Source of the DNA: Bacteroidales bacterium | GTDB taxonomy: Bacteria; Bacteroidota; Bacteroidia; Bacteroidales; Tenuifilaceae | NCBI GenBank assembly: GCA_028708425.1 | Contig: JAQVYY010000001.1 | Location: 75,840-139,839 of the forward strand | Direction: 5' to 3' | DNA length: 64,000 nt | Part shown: in pieces, positions 18,316-27,572 of the stretch | How positions within the stretch are numbered: the first letter of the stretch is position 1 | How the letters are laid out: every line of letters starts with the position of its first letter | Translations under genes and position numbers: made by a program | The notes under the pieces: model-generated | What the model saw: only the letters and a program-made list of their open reading frames with translations | Database searches by the model: none | What the model was told of the DNA's origin: nothing

Positions 18316-19653
18316 ATGGATTGGGTTAAATTACTCAGCACGAAAAGGTTTGGATGGGAAAAAGGAACTACGCAGGAACTAGAAACACGCTCGCATTTTC
18401 AGCGCGATTACGATCGCATAATATTTAGCTCTCCCTTTAGGCGATTACAAAACAAAACGCAGGTATTTCCGCTACCAGGCAGTGTTTTTGTTCACAACAG
18501 GTTAACTCATAGCCTTGAGGTTGCTAGCGTAGGACGAAGCTTGGGTAATAATATTGTTCCGTTTGTTAAACAGCAAGCTCCCATTGAGCTTGGGGAGATA
18601 ATTGAGCAAATACCAACCATTGTATCAGCCGCCTGCTTGGCCCACGACATGGGAAATCCTCCGTTCGGGCACAGTGGCGAGGATGCAATTAAAGCTTACT
18701 TTTATAAGAATGAGCATGCCTATAAAAAGTTGCTAACCCATGAGCAATGGAGCGACCTATCAAAATTTGAAGGCAACGCCAATGCGCTTAGGTTAATAAC
18801 CCAAAAATTAGAGGGCAAACGTGAAGGAGGATTCAGGCTTAGCTATCCAGTGCTGGCATCAATTGTTAAGTATCCCTGGGAGTCGACCCTTGAAAGTGAA
18901 AAGAAATTTGGTTTCTTTCAAACAGAAAAATCATGGTATTCGCAAATAGCCAACGATATGGGCTTGCCCCAAGTAAACGATAACCCCCTGGTTTATGCTA
19001 GGCATCCGCTGGTTTATTTGGTTGAAGCGGCCGACGATATTTGCTACCAAATAATGGATATTGACGATGCGCATAAACTAGGAATCCTTTCAACATCGAA
19101 AGTAAGGGAACTGTTTATGGCATTCTTTAACTCGAAAGAGGATAGTAGATGGATAGGTAGCATAGAAAAAACTTTACGGAGCGTTACCGATAAGAATGAG
19201 CAGGTAGCATTCCTACGCTCAATGACAATAGGCAAGCTTACTCAGGCTTGTACGCAGGCTTTTAAAAAATCGTACCCCCAAATTATGGCGGGCAAGCCAG
19301 TGGCACCGCTAATAAAACAGGTTGAAAGTACCGAGTCGATGGCCCTTGATAGCGTTAAAAAGATTTCCATTGATAGGATATATAACCACCATACGGTTGT
19401 TGAAATTGAGCTGGCCGGATTTCAAATTCTTAGTAATTTGCTCGATAAAATATGCCCAACCCTTTTAAACCCCGACGATAATTACAGCAAAAAGGTATTA
19501 CGCTTAGTCCCTAAGCAGTTTTTACAACAAAACCGGTCAGCATACGGTAGCTTGCTCTCAGCAGTTGACTTTGTTTCTGGAATGACCGATATTTATGCAC
19601 TGGAAATGTACCAAACATTTACAGGTATTTCCATACCAGGGATAAATAGGTAG
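18316..19653 (+). CDS. dGTPase-family deoxynucleotide triphosphohydrolase
   Basis: I chose the ATG at 18316 (MDWVKLLSTKRFG, 445 residues); earlier starts overlap the previous gene. The HD-type metal site is complete: NRLTHSLEVASVGR, CLAHDMGNPPFGHSGE and EAADDICYQIMDIDDAH. The N-terminal YDRIIFSSPFRRLQNKTQVF is a dGTPase signature. The family hydrolyses dNTPs, often dGTP, to the nucleoside and triphosphate, controlling dNTP pools. A deoxynucleoside kinase lies a few genes downstream. The exact dNTP preference cannot be read from sequence. Confidence 0.9.
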   Translation: MDWVKLLSTKRFGWEKGTTQELETRSHFQRDYDRIIFSSPFRRLQNKTQVFPLPGSVFVHNRLTHSLEVASVGRSLGNNIVPFVKQQAPIELGEIIEQIPTIVSAACLAHDMGNPPFGHSGEDAIKAYFYKNEHAYKKLLTHEQWSDLSKFEGNANALRLITQKLEGKREGGFRLSYPVLASIVKYPWESTLESEKKFGFFQTEKSWYSQIANDMGLPQVNDNPLVYARHPLVYLVEAADDICYQIMDIDDAHKLGILSTSKVRELFMAFFNSKEDSRWIGSIEKTLRSVTDKNEQVAFLRSMTIGKLTQACTQAFKKSYPQIMAGKPVAPLIKQVESTESMALDSVKKISIDRIYNHHTVVEIELAGFQILSNLLDKICPTLLNPDDNYSKKVLRLVPKQFLQQNRSAYGSLLSAVDFVSGMTDIYALEMYQTFTGISIPGINR

Positions 19654-19769
19654 CTGCTGCTTGCCAACGTTTCTTGTATATTGGTAGGTTCGATTTAGGG
19701 GAGCATTATTTTGAAAATCTTCGTAAAAAAACGACGATTTAGAATGATTATATAATAATTGGTTTGAAT

Positions 19770-21296
19770 ATGACAATACTACCATCAATAATTAATTGGC
19801 TAAACACTAAGAGGTTACATCAAATCGACCTGTTTAGGCGTTTCCCTTGCGAGGTTCAGGAAGAGTCAATTCTGAACATGATAAAAAAGGCTCAGGATAC
19901 CGAATTTGGCAAGGAGTATAATTTTAGTGAGATAAAAACGGTGGAGCAGTTTCAACGAAACGTTCCCATTACCAATTACGAGGGCCTAAAACCATACGTT
20001 GATAAGTTGAGAGAAGGTGCAAAGGATGTTCTTTGGCCCGGAGAGACCCGTTGGTTTGCCAAATCATCGGGAACAACCAGCGATAAAAGTAAATTTATAC
20101 CCGTTAGTAGAACCGCCCTCGATGAATGCCACTTTAGGGGAGGGAAAGATGTTTTGGCAATATATACCAACCTATATCCCGAAACCAATGTTTTTAAGGG
20201 CAAAGGGTTAACCCTTGGTGGAAGCCATCAGGTTGATAACTTTAGTAATCAGTCGTACTATGGAGATTTATCGGCCATTTTAATAGAGAATATACCCTGG
20301 TGGGCCGATTTTATCCGTACTCCAAGTCAAAAGGTGGCGCTAATACCCGAGTGGGAAGTAAAGCTTGAAAAGCTTACGGAGGAAGCGCTCCGTGAAAATG
20401 TTACCAATATAGCAGGAGTGCCGTCGTGGAACCTTGTGATGATTAAGCATATACTTAATTTTACTGGCAAAGATAACCTGCTTGAAATTTGGCCAAATCT
20501 AGAGCTCTTTACCCACGGAGGTGTAAGCTTTACCCCCTACCGCGAACAGTTTGAAAAGGTTATTCCATCGCCCAATATGCACTATATGGAAACCTACAAT
20601 GCCAGCGAGGGTTTCTTTTCCATACAGGATGACCCGAATAGCCCTGATATGCTGCTCATGCTTGATTATGGTGTTTTTTACGAGTTTATCCCGATAGAGG
20701 AGATAGGTAAACCCAATCCCAAAGTGTTTACCATTGCCGACATTGAAATTAACAAGAATTACGCAATAATAATTACCACTAACGCTGGATTGTGGCGATA
20801 TATGATTGGCGATACCGTTAAGTTCACTTCAACATTTCCCCATAAAATTATTATCACGGGTCGTACTAAACACTTTATGAATGCGTTTGGCGAAGAGATT
20901 ATTATTGATAATGCCGAAAAGGCTCTGGAAATTGCTTGTAAAAAGACCAATGCAACGATTGCCGACTACACGGCAGCCCCTATATATATGGGTGATGATG
21001 CAAAAGGTGCACACGAATGGCTTATTGAGTTTGAGAATGAACCCGATAATCTGGAATACTTTACAAAGGCACTCGATATTGCGCTGTGCTCAATTAACTC
21101 CGATTACGAGGCCAAACGGTACAAGGGAATTACCCTAACCGAACCCGTGGTGCGTGTTCTTAAGCCTGAAACCTTCTTTAATTGGATGAAATCACGGGGA
21201 AAGTTGGGTGGGCAGAACAAGGTACCCCGCCTATCCAACACCCGCGAATATGCCGATGCGCTGCTCAAAATAATTTCGGAAAACGAAAATGTTTAA
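19770..21296 (+). CDS. GH3-family acyl-adenylating protein
   Basis: The ATG at 19770 gives 508 residues (MTILPSIINWLN). It matches the GH3 auxin-responsive family of ANL adenylating enzymes: the nucleotide loop SSGTTSDKSKFIPVS near residue 95, the YNASEGFFSIQ motif near 275 and WRYMIGDTVKF near 342. Plant GH3 enzymes join amino acids to jasmonate or auxin via an acyl-AMP; bacterial members have unknown substrates. The next gene overlaps its end by 8 nt, which implies translational coupling with a secreted-type partner. Confidence 0.85.
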   Translation: MTILPSIINWLNTKRLHQIDLFRRFPCEVQEESILNMIKKAQDTEFGKEYNFSEIKTVEQFQRNVPITNYEGLKPYVDKLREGAKDVLWPGETRWFAKSSGTTSDKSKFIPVSRTALDECHFRGGKDVLAIYTNLYPETNVFKGKGLTLGGSHQVDNFSNQSYYGDLSAILIENIPWWADFIRTPSQKVALIPEWEVKLEKLTEEALRENVTNIAGVPSWNLVMIKHILNFTGKDNLLEIWPNLELFTHGGVSFTPYREQFEKVIPSPNMHYMETYNASEGFFSIQDDPNSPDMLLMLDYGVFYEFIPIEEIGKPNPKVFTIADIEINKNYAIIITTNAGLWRYMIGDTVKFTSTFPHKIIITGRTKHFMNAFGEEIIIDNAEKALEIACKKTNATIADYTAAPIYMGDDAKGAHEWLIEFENEPDNLEYFTKALDIALCSINSDYEAKRYKGITLTEPVVRVLKPETFFNWMKSRGKLGGQNKVPRLSNTREYADALLKIISENENV

Positions 21297-22053
21297 AAAA
21301 ACCATAATACTACTTATTGCTTTTCTGGGTGTTGCCGCTGTTTTATTTGTCAGAAGTAAAACGATTAGCGCACATAGTTTACAACAGAGCGATGTTTGGG
21401 TTATTGAGAACCAAAAGGTTTGTAAAGTAACAAGCAAGGGGTCCGTTCAACCTGTTTACTACAACAGCCAGCTTGGCGAGCCCACCTCAATTGATGCAAC
21501 CGATCCCTTTAGGATTCTTATTTTTTACCAGCAGCATCGGCAAATTGAGATACTAGACAACCACAGCTCTCGAATTGGTAATACCATAAATCTATCGAGT
21601 CTGAACTTAGGGGAGGTTTCGCAAGTTTGCCGTTCATCAAGAGGAGGAATATGGCTTTATCATCGTGAGACCAATGAGCTTCTGCTTACAAATTCTCAGG
21701 GGAGCAGAATTATTTCGCAATTTTCACTAGTATCACACGATAGTAAAACAGATCCTGATATACTTGTGGAAGCAAACGGAATAATATATCTAGGCTTTGG
21801 CAATAGCATCGAACGGTATACACCGTATGGTGTTAGGTTGGAGCCCATAAATATTTCATACGAGCATACCTTTATTGTCTCGAGCCAATATTTATGGATT
21901 GTAAATAACGGTTTTGCTGAAAGCCGATTACTTTCTAACACTAGTATAGTTGCAGACAAATTCAAAATCCCGTATAAAAAAACCCCGGTTGTAATTGGCA
22001 GTCAGCTTTACTTTTTAAAGGATGGGAAGCTTAATATTTCAGAAAAAATTTAA
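21289..22053 (+). CDS. Membrane-anchored or secreted propeller-like protein, unknown function
   Basis: This 254-residue protein begins with a hydrophobic anchor or signal (MFKKTIILLIAFLGVAAVLF). The rest has propeller-like strands with loose repeats such as GGIWLYHRETNELLLTNSQG, IYLGFGNSIERYTPYGV and YLWIVNNG. I do not recognise a family. Its ATG lies inside the last codons of the GH3 gene (8-nt overlap), so the two are coupled. A function tied to the GH3 product is possible but unproven. Confidence 0.7.
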   Translation: MFKKTIILLIAFLGVAAVLFVRSKTISAHSLQQSDVWVIENQKVCKVTSKGSVQPVYYNSQLGEPTSIDATDPFRILIFYQQHRQIEILDNHSSRIGNTINLSSLNLGEVSQVCRSSRGGIWLYHRETNELLLTNSQGSRIISQFSLVSHDSKTDPDILVEANGIIYLGFGNSIERYTPYGVRLEPINISYEHTFIVSSQYLWIVNNGFAESRLLSNTSIVADKFKIPYKKTPVVIGSQLYFLKDGKLNISEKI

Positions 22054-22076
22054 CAATAAGCATAAATAATCATTTT

Positions 22077-22107
22077 GTTTTGTATTTTTAAACCAAAATA
22101 CCAAAAC
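22077..22107. promoter_or_regulatory. A/T-rich inverted repeat before the deoxynucleoside kinase
   Basis: GTTTTGTATTTT (22077-22088) pairs with AAAATACCAAAAC (22095-22107) apart from one bulged C, with a 6-nt loop. It lies between two same-strand genes and could be an operator or weak terminator. Confidence 0.3.
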
Positions 22108-22127
22108 AACAAAAACAGAGTATACCT

Positions 22128-22742
22128 ATGCACATAGCTGTAGCAGGAAATATAGGCTCAGGGAAAACAACGCTTACCCGTTTGCTGGCAAAGCATTATA
22201 GTTGGAGTCCTCATTATGAGGATGTTGATGATAACCCATATCTGAACGATTTTTATGAAGATATGCAACGCTGGAGTTTTAACCTTCAGATTTATTTTCT
22301 TAATAGCCGGTTTAGCCAAATAGTTGAGATTAGACGAAAAGGCGAAGCCGTAATTCAAGATCGAACCATTTACGAAGATGCTCATATTTTTGCCCCAAAC
22401 CTCCACTCCATGGGGTTAATGTCTACTCGTGACTTTGACAACTATACTAACCTGTTCAACCTGATGAGCTCGCTGATTCAGCCACCAGATTTGTTAATTT
22501 ATCTAAGGGCAACCGTGCCAACCTTGGTAAATCAGATACAGAAACGGGGTAGAGAATATGAAAAAACAATTAGAATTGACTACCTACAAAGGCTTAATGA
22601 ACGCTATGAGGCTTGGATTGAAAGCTATAAAATGGGGAACCAGCTAATAGTTGAGGTTGATAACCTGAATTTTTCGGAAAATCCTGCCGACCTTCGTTCC
22701 ATTATTAACCGAATTGACGCTTTACTCTACGGCTTATTTTAA
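22128..22742 (+). CDS. Deoxynucleoside kinase
   Basis: The 204-residue protein fits the dNK/dCK/dGK family: P-loop GNIGSGKTT at 6-14, DRTIYEDAHIF (catalytic base region and ERS-like motif), PPDLLIYLRA and an arginine-rich lid near KRGREYEKTI. The family phosphorylates deoxynucleosides in the salvage pathway. It is preceded by an A/T-rich inverted repeat and followed by a terminator. Confidence 0.9.
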   Translation: MHIAVAGNIGSGKTTLTRLLAKHYSWSPHYEDVDDNPYLNDFYEDMQRWSFNLQIYFLNSRFSQIVEIRRKGEAVIQDRTIYEDAHIFAPNLHSMGLMSTRDFDNYTNLFNLMSSLIQPPDLLIYLRATVPTLVNQIQKRGREYEKTIRIDYLQRLNERYEAWIESYKMGNQLIVEVDNLNFSENPADLRSIINRIDALLYGLF

Positions 22743-22785
22743 ATGTCACGTTTGTGTCAATATCGTTATAATAACGAATGGCTAT

Positions 22786-22805
22786 CCCAGTATTAGCGTA
22801 CTGGG
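22786..22805 (+). terminator. Terminator after the deoxynucleoside kinase
   Basis: CCCAGTA pairs with TACTGGG across a 6-nt loop, followed by TTTGTGATTTTTTT. Confidence 0.75.
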
Positions 22806-22926
22806 TTTGTGATTTTTTTAACAAACTTAACCTATGATTACCCTAAAAGCTGTTATTTTTGAAAAATTTGCAGGTTGATAGGCTTACAGTTTTTATGGTA
22901 TAAAATTTCAGGTTCCCTAGCTTGTT

Positions 22927-22960
22927 TTTGAACGATGATTTAACGTAAAACTATACTTTG
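22927..22960 (+). promoter_or_regulatory. Candidate promoter of the yfhO-like gene
   Basis: TTTG (22927-22930), 21 nt, then TATACTTTG (22952-22960), one base longer than TAnnTTTG. It ends only 4 nt before the ATG at 22965, so the transcript leader would be absent or nearly so. Confidence 0.45.
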
Positions 22961-22964
22961 CCCC

Positions 22965-25394
22965 ATGAAATTACTCTTAAAAAAATCGGTTCCGCATGTA
23001 ACAGCTGTTGTGCTGTTTTTAGTAGCCACAAGCCTCTATTTTTTCCCCTTATTGCAGGGTAAAGGCCTGTCTCAGCACGATATTCAACAATTTAAAGGGT
23101 CGGCACAAGAAGTAATTGAGCATCGCAAGCAGTATGGTGAGGAGCCATTGTGGACCAACTCGATGTTTAGCGGAATGCCTGCCTACCTCATATCTACACA
23201 GTATAAGGGCAATACGCTTTCATTTGTCGATAAGCTATTACGCCCTTTGCCATATCCAGGTAACCTAATGTTTGTTGCGTTGCTGGGGTTTTATATCCTA
23301 CTTTTGGCACTAGGCGTAAATCCGTGGCTTAGTATAGTTGGCGCATTTGCTTACGCCTTGTCGTCGTACTTTTTTATAATTATCGAGGCGGGGCATAACG
23401 CAAAAATGCATGCTATTGCCTATGTGGCACCCATGTTGGCAGGTGTGTTTTTATCTTTTAAAAAGAAGTATTTGGCAGGATTTGTTCTATTCGCGCTTTT
23501 TTTGGGACTAAATCTAAAAGCAGGACACGTACAGATAACCTACTATGCGGCCTTTATTGGGGTGGCTATTGCCATTGCGTACCTTATAGATTCAATAAAG
23601 GTAAAGGAGTATAAACCGTACCTAAAAGCGGTGGGAGTGCTTGCGTTTGCCGCTGTTTTGGCTGTTGGTGCCAACTTTTCGCGTTTGTACTTTACCTACG
23701 AGTCGGGGAAGTATTCCATTAGGGGTGCTTCGGAGCTGAGTATTGATGAGGAAAATAAAACATCGGGGCTCGACAAGGATTATGCCACTGCATGGAGTTA
23801 CGGCAAAGCCGAAACGTTTAATTTGTTGATACCAAATTTAATGGGAGGGGCCTCGGCAAGCGATTTTGGAACCAATTCGCACACCTATAAGTTTTTAATA
23901 AATAATCGTGTTCCTACTAATCAGGCTAGAGCAATTGTTAAGCAGCTTCCGGCATACTGGGGACCGCAACCCATGACCTCGGGGCCGGTTTACATTGGCG
24001 CCATCGTTGTTTTTATGTTTGTGCTAAGCCTTTTTGTGCTTCGCGGAAAAATGAAATGGGCACTGTTTGGGGTAACCATCCTGGGAATTATGTTGGCCTG
24101 GGGTAAAAATTTTATGCCGCTAACCGACCTTTTTCTAAACTACTTCCCCGGGTACAATAAGTTCCGAACGGTTTCCATGATACTATACATTGCCGAATTT
24201 ACTATGCCTCTGCTAGCTATAATGGGCTTGCACAAAATTTTTAAGGGCAATGTGCCCAAAGAGCAATTTATGAAAGGGTTTAAATGGTCGCTATCAATTA
24301 CGGGCGGTATTTGCCTCCTCTTTATTCTATTTGGTAAGGCGTTTTTTAGCTTTGAGGCCAATATTGATGCTCAGTATATTTCAATGGGTTTCCCTGCCGA
24401 AATGTTCGATGCCGTTAGGCTCGATCGCCAATCGATGATGCGTACCGATGCCTTTCGATCGTTAGTATTTATTTTACTTAGCGCGGGTGCGCTATTTACC
24501 TTCTATTCGAAGAAGATAAAGATGAGTCATACCCTGATAATTTTGGGGGTGCTAATTCTGGCCGATATGTGGACCGTGAACCGAAGATACCTGAGTGGCG
24601 AAAATTTTGTTCCCCAAAAAAATGTGGATGTACCCTTTACTCCTAGTCCTGCCGACAGGCAAATACTGGCCGACAATACGCTTAGCTTCAGGGTGTATAA
24701 CCGTAGTGTTAATACCTTTAATGATGCAAGTACCTCTTTCTACCATAAATCCATTGGGGGTTACCATGGCGCTAAACTTAGGCGCTATCAGGAGCTAATT
24801 GACCATCAGATTGCTGAGGGTAATGCTAGGGTGCTCAACATGCTAAATACCCGCTATGTTATTAATCCAACCGAGCAGGGACCGGTTGCAATGCTTAATG
24901 AAGGTGCCCTGGGAAATGCTTGGTTTGTAGATTCGGTTATGATTGTCGACAATGCCGACCAAGAAATGGCTGCGCTTACTCACTTTAATCCTAAAACAGC
25001 TGCCATAGTAGATAAGCGATTTGCCGAACAGCTTCAAAATTACAAGCCTAAATTATCGGATGGTGATCATATTACGCTTACCGATTACCGTGCCAATAGG
25101 CTGGTGTATAAGTATAGCCTAAGCGATGATAAGCTTGCAGTTTTCTCCGAAATTCATTACCCCGCTGGCTGGGAAGCCACTATTGACGGTGAAACCATTG
25201 AGCATATAAGGGTAAATTATGTGCTTAGAGGAGCAGTGTTACCCAAAGGAAATCGCGAGGTGGTGTTCGAGTTTAAGCCCAAAATGTTTAAGGCAGGGTA
25301 TGCAATCGACCTGATCTCATCGCTTATAATTATTCTTACCACCTTAGGTTGGATTGCTATAAGTTTTGTGAAAACCTGTAGGAACAAAAATTAG
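22965..25394 (+). CDS. YfhO-family multi-pass membrane protein
   Basis: This 809-residue protein has roughly a dozen hydrophobic segments, starting at VTAVVLFLVATSLYFF, and a C-terminal extracytoplasmic domain followed by one last membrane span (IDLISSLIIILTTLGW). Family landmarks: GLSQHDIQQFKG, WTNSMFSGMPAY and YWGPQPMTSGPVYIG. YfhO proteins are GT-C-like; Bacillus YfhO has been linked to lipoteichoic acid glycosylation, but the substrate here is unknown. It has its own promoter and precedes the ftsX cluster. Confidence 0.85.
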   Translation: MKLLLKKSVPHVTAVVLFLVATSLYFFPLLQGKGLSQHDIQQFKGSAQEVIEHRKQYGEEPLWTNSMFSGMPAYLISTQYKGNTLSFVDKLLRPLPYPGNLMFVALLGFYILLLALGVNPWLSIVGAFAYALSSYFFIIIEAGHNAKMHAIAYVAPMLAGVFLSFKKKYLAGFVLFALFLGLNLKAGHVQITYYAAFIGVAIAIAYLIDSIKVKEYKPYLKAVGVLAFAAVLAVGANFSRLYFTYESGKYSIRGASELSIDEENKTSGLDKDYATAWSYGKAETFNLLIPNLMGGASASDFGTNSHTYKFLINNRVPTNQARAIVKQLPAYWGPQPMTSGPVYIGAIVVFMFVLSLFVLRGKMKWALFGVTILGIMLAWGKNFMPLTDLFLNYFPGYNKFRTVSMILYIAEFTMPLLAIMGLHKIFKGNVPKEQFMKGFKWSLSITGGICLLFILFGKAFFSFEANIDAQYISMGFPAEMFDAVRLDRQSMMRTDAFRSLVFILLSAGALFTFYSKKIKMSHTLIILGVLILADMWTVNRRYLSGENFVPQKNVDVPFTPSPADRQILADNTLSFRVYNRSVNTFNDASTSFYHKSIGGYHGAKLRRYQELIDHQIAEGNARVLNMLNTRYVINPTEQGPVAMLNEGALGNAWFVDSVMIVDNADQEMAALTHFNPKTAAIVDKRFAEQLQNYKPKLSDGDHITLTDYRANRLVYKYSLSDDKLAVFSEIHYPAGWEATIDGETIEHIRVNYVLRGAVLPKGNREVVFEFKPKMFKAGYAIDLISSLIIILTTLGWIAISFVKTCRNKN

Positions 25395-25428
25395 GATACT
25401 TACTGGTACCATTTTACGATTGTTAAGC

Positions 25429-25436
25429 TAACTTTG
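25429..25436 (+). promoter_or_regulatory. Candidate -7 box of ftsX
   Basis: TAACTTTG is an exact TAnnTTTG match 9 nt before the ATG at 25446. The -33 region is weak. It rules against the earlier non-ATG start at 25434, which falls inside the box. Confidence 0.45.
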
Positions 25437-25445
25437 CACCCGAAT

Positions 25446-26321
25446 ATGAAAGCAGAAAAACGAAGTACAAAATGGCGATTGAGAAGTTCGTACCTCTCAT
25501 CAATTATTAGCAACGTGCTAGTACTGTTCATGCTAGGTATTCTGTTGCTCTTGCTGCTAAATGCGCAAAAAATTTCAACATACGTAAAGGAAAATATTGG
25601 TTTTTCTGTTATACTGCACGACGATGTGCGCGAGGTGGATGCAAATTTTCTGCGGAAAACCTTAGATGCCTCACCCTACGTTCGTATTACAGAGTATATT
25701 TCGAAGGAGGAAGCAGCAGAAGAGCTGCAAGAGGAGCTGGGCGAAGATTTTATCGGATTCCTAGGCTATAATCCGCTCTCATCGTCCATAGAGGTTAAGC
25801 TAAAAGCTAGCTATGCCAATCCCGATAGCATTCGCTTAATTGAGGATGAGCTTATGGCGCATCGGCCCGTAAAGGAGGTGTTTTACCAGAAATCGCTGGT
25901 AAATCTTATAAATGAGAATGTACAAAAAATAGGGGCCATCATCTTGCTATTTAGTGCATTAATGCTTTTCGTGGCCATTGTGCTTATTAATAACACCATT
26001 AGGCTTTCGGTTTACTCGAAGCGTTTTATTATTAACACCATGAAGCTGGTTGGGGCAACCTGGGGGTTTATTCGTAAACCGTTCCTATTAAAAAGTATGC
26101 TTCACGGGTTTTATGCAGCGCTTATGGCGTTGGTTTTGCTAACAGGATTAATATACCTTATTCAGCACGAATTTTACGAGGTGATAAATCTTGGGCAAAT
26201 AGAGCTAATGGTGGGCATGTCGGGATTGATAATTATATTGGGAGTTGTTATCAACCTAATATCAACATCGCTAGCAGTGGGTAAATACCTACGATTAAGC
26301 AGCGATGAGCTATATTACTAA
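25446..26321 (+). CDS. ftsX: Cell division ABC-transporter-like permease FtsX
   Basis: The ATG at 25446 gives 291 residues. Topology is that of FtsX: a cytoplasmic N-terminus, TM1 (VLVLFMLGILLLLLL), an extracytoplasmic loop with ISKEEAAEELQEELGEDF and NPLSSSIEVKL, then three membrane spans (IILLFSALMLFVAIVLI, GFYAALMALVLLTGLI, MSGLIIILGVVINLI) and MKLVGATWGFIRKPF. With FtsE it forms a mechanotransmission complex that controls peptidoglycan hydrolases at the septum. ftsE is not adjacent, which is usual in Bacteroidota. Its TAA stop is the first three bases of a dispersed repeat. Confidence 0.9.
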   Translation: MKAEKRSTKWRLRSSYLSSIISNVLVLFMLGILLLLLLNAQKISTYVKENIGFSVILHDDVREVDANFLRKTLDASPYVRITEYISKEEAAEELQEELGEDFIGFLGYNPLSSSIEVKLKASYANPDSIRLIEDELMAHRPVKEVFYQKSLVNLINENVQKIGAIILLFSALMLFVAIVLINNTIRLSVYSKRFIINTMKLVGATWGFIRKPFLLKSMLHGFYAALMALVLLTGLIYLIQHEFYEVINLGQIELMVGMSGLIIILGVVINLISTSLAVGKYLRLSSDELYY

Positions 26322-26465
26322 CCCGCATTATTCATCAAATTTGTTAAAGATGAATGCAAATCGGGTTATCCCGACTGAGTTGAACCCAATGTTGGGTAAC
26401 AAAATTGGTTGTGAAACTTAGTCGCTGATGGAGATAGCAATCATTCGAATGAAAAATTGGGGCTA
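26319..26465. repeat. Modular intergenic repeat, modules 1+2 joined
   Basis: The 147-bp element runs from TAACCCGCATTATTCATC to TTGGGGCTA. It is the reverse orientation of 53600-53747 with many small differences. Its first three bases are the ftsX stop codon. Module 1 is the hairpin seen alone at 7213; module 2 is the part seen alone at 53926. Confidence 0.9.
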
Positions 26466-26485
26466 ATAAAATAAAAATACCAAAT

Positions 26486-26746
26486 ATGTCAAAAAAACAG
26501 ATTCAAGCCGACGAAAAAGAGAACCTTTTCCCTCTTGGCAAAGAGAACTTTAAGCTTATGGCCATAGGTTTGGCTATTATTGTGATAGGTTTCATCCTAA
26601 TGATTGGGGGTGGGTCTGACGATCCCAATGTTTTTAGCGAAAAAATTTTCAGCTTTAGACGCATTACTCTGGCTCCAATAATGGTGCTTTTTGGATTTCT
26701 ATTCCAAATTTACGCCATTATGAAGAAACCTAAGGCAAAGGAGTAG
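26486..26746 (+). CDS. DUF3098 small membrane protein
   Basis: The 86-residue protein has a charged N-terminus, a first span (LMAIGLAIIVIGFILMIGGG), the motif DDPNVFSEKIFSFRRITLAP and a second span (IMVLFGFLFQIYAIM). This is the DUF3098 family, common between ftsX and uppP in Bacteroidota; function unknown. It ends 22 nt before uppP. Confidence 0.88.
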   Translation: MSKKQIQADEKENLFPLGKENFKLMAIGLAIIVIGFILMIGGGSDDPNVFSEKIFSFRRITLAPIMVLFGFLFQIYAIMKKPKAKE

Positions 26747-26768
26747 CAACAACCAAAATTAAAATATT

Positions 26769-27557
26769 ATGGATTTATTGCAAGCGTTAATCCTTGGAAT
26801 TATTCAGGGATTAACTGAGTTTTTGCCCGTTAGCAGCTCCGGTCATCTCGAAATAGGAAAAGTTCTTTTGGGTGTTGAGGTAAAGGAAAGCCTTAACTTT
26901 TCGGTAGCCGTTCATGGCGCCACCGTACTTAGCACAATAGTGGTGTTTTGGAAAGATATTGTAACCCTGGTTAAAGGTTTATTTAGGTTCAGGTGGAACG
27001 AAGAGACGCGCTTTATTGCGTTAATAGCTGTATCGATGGTACCCGTTGGTGTAGTTGGTGTCTTTTTTAAAGATAGCGTTGAGAGCCTTTTTACGGGTAA
27101 CCTTATGCTTGTGGGATTTATGCTTTTAATAACCGCTGTTTTGCTTGGTCTCTCGATGATTATTAAGCATAAGCAGGAAAAAGAGCTGAAGTTTTTTGAT
27201 GCTTTTGTAATTGGTATAGCGCAAGCGGTAGCCGTGATACCAGGTATTTCACGCTCGGGAGCAACCATTGCCACTGGACTAATGCTTGGCAAGCGAAGGA
27301 GCGATGTGGCAAGGTTCTCATTCCTTATGGTACTTATACCCATACTTGGCGCAAATTTTTTAGATATTGTTTCGGGCGATTTAACATCGGATACTAGTGT
27401 AGCGTTAATGCCTATTTTGGTTGGTTTTATAGCTGCGTTTACTGTGGGTTTGTTTGCCTGTAAATTTATGATTAGGCTAATTAATCAGAAACGTTTAACC
27501 TGGTTTGCTGTATACTGTGCCGCAGTTGCGCTACTTGCCATAATTTTTTCCATTTAA
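26769..27557 (+). CDS. uppP: Undecaprenyl-diphosphate phosphatase UppP
   Basis: At 262 residues it has the family length. Catalytic motifs: GLTEFLPVSSSGHLE (residues 14-28) and GISRSGATIATGL near 160, with about eight membrane spans. It dephosphorylates undecaprenyl diphosphate to recycle the lipid carrier for peptidoglycan and O-antigen-type glycans, and overproduction gives bacitracin resistance in other bacteria. It lies in a tight same-strand run with DUF3098 and truB (gaps of 22 and 15 nt). Confidence 0.93.
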   Translation: MDLLQALILGIIQGLTEFLPVSSSGHLEIGKVLLGVEVKESLNFSVAVHGATVLSTIVVFWKDIVTLVKGLFRFRWNEETRFIALIAVSMVPVGVVGVFFKDSVESLFTGNLMLVGFMLLITAVLLGLSMIIKHKQEKELKFFDAFVIGIAQAVAVIPGISRSGATIATGLMLGKRRSDVARFSFLMVLIPILGANFLDIVSGDLTSDTSVALMPILVGFIAAFTVGLFACKFMIRLINQKRLTWFAVYCAAVALLAIIFSI

Positions 27558-27572
27558 ATAGACTAAGGGCTA

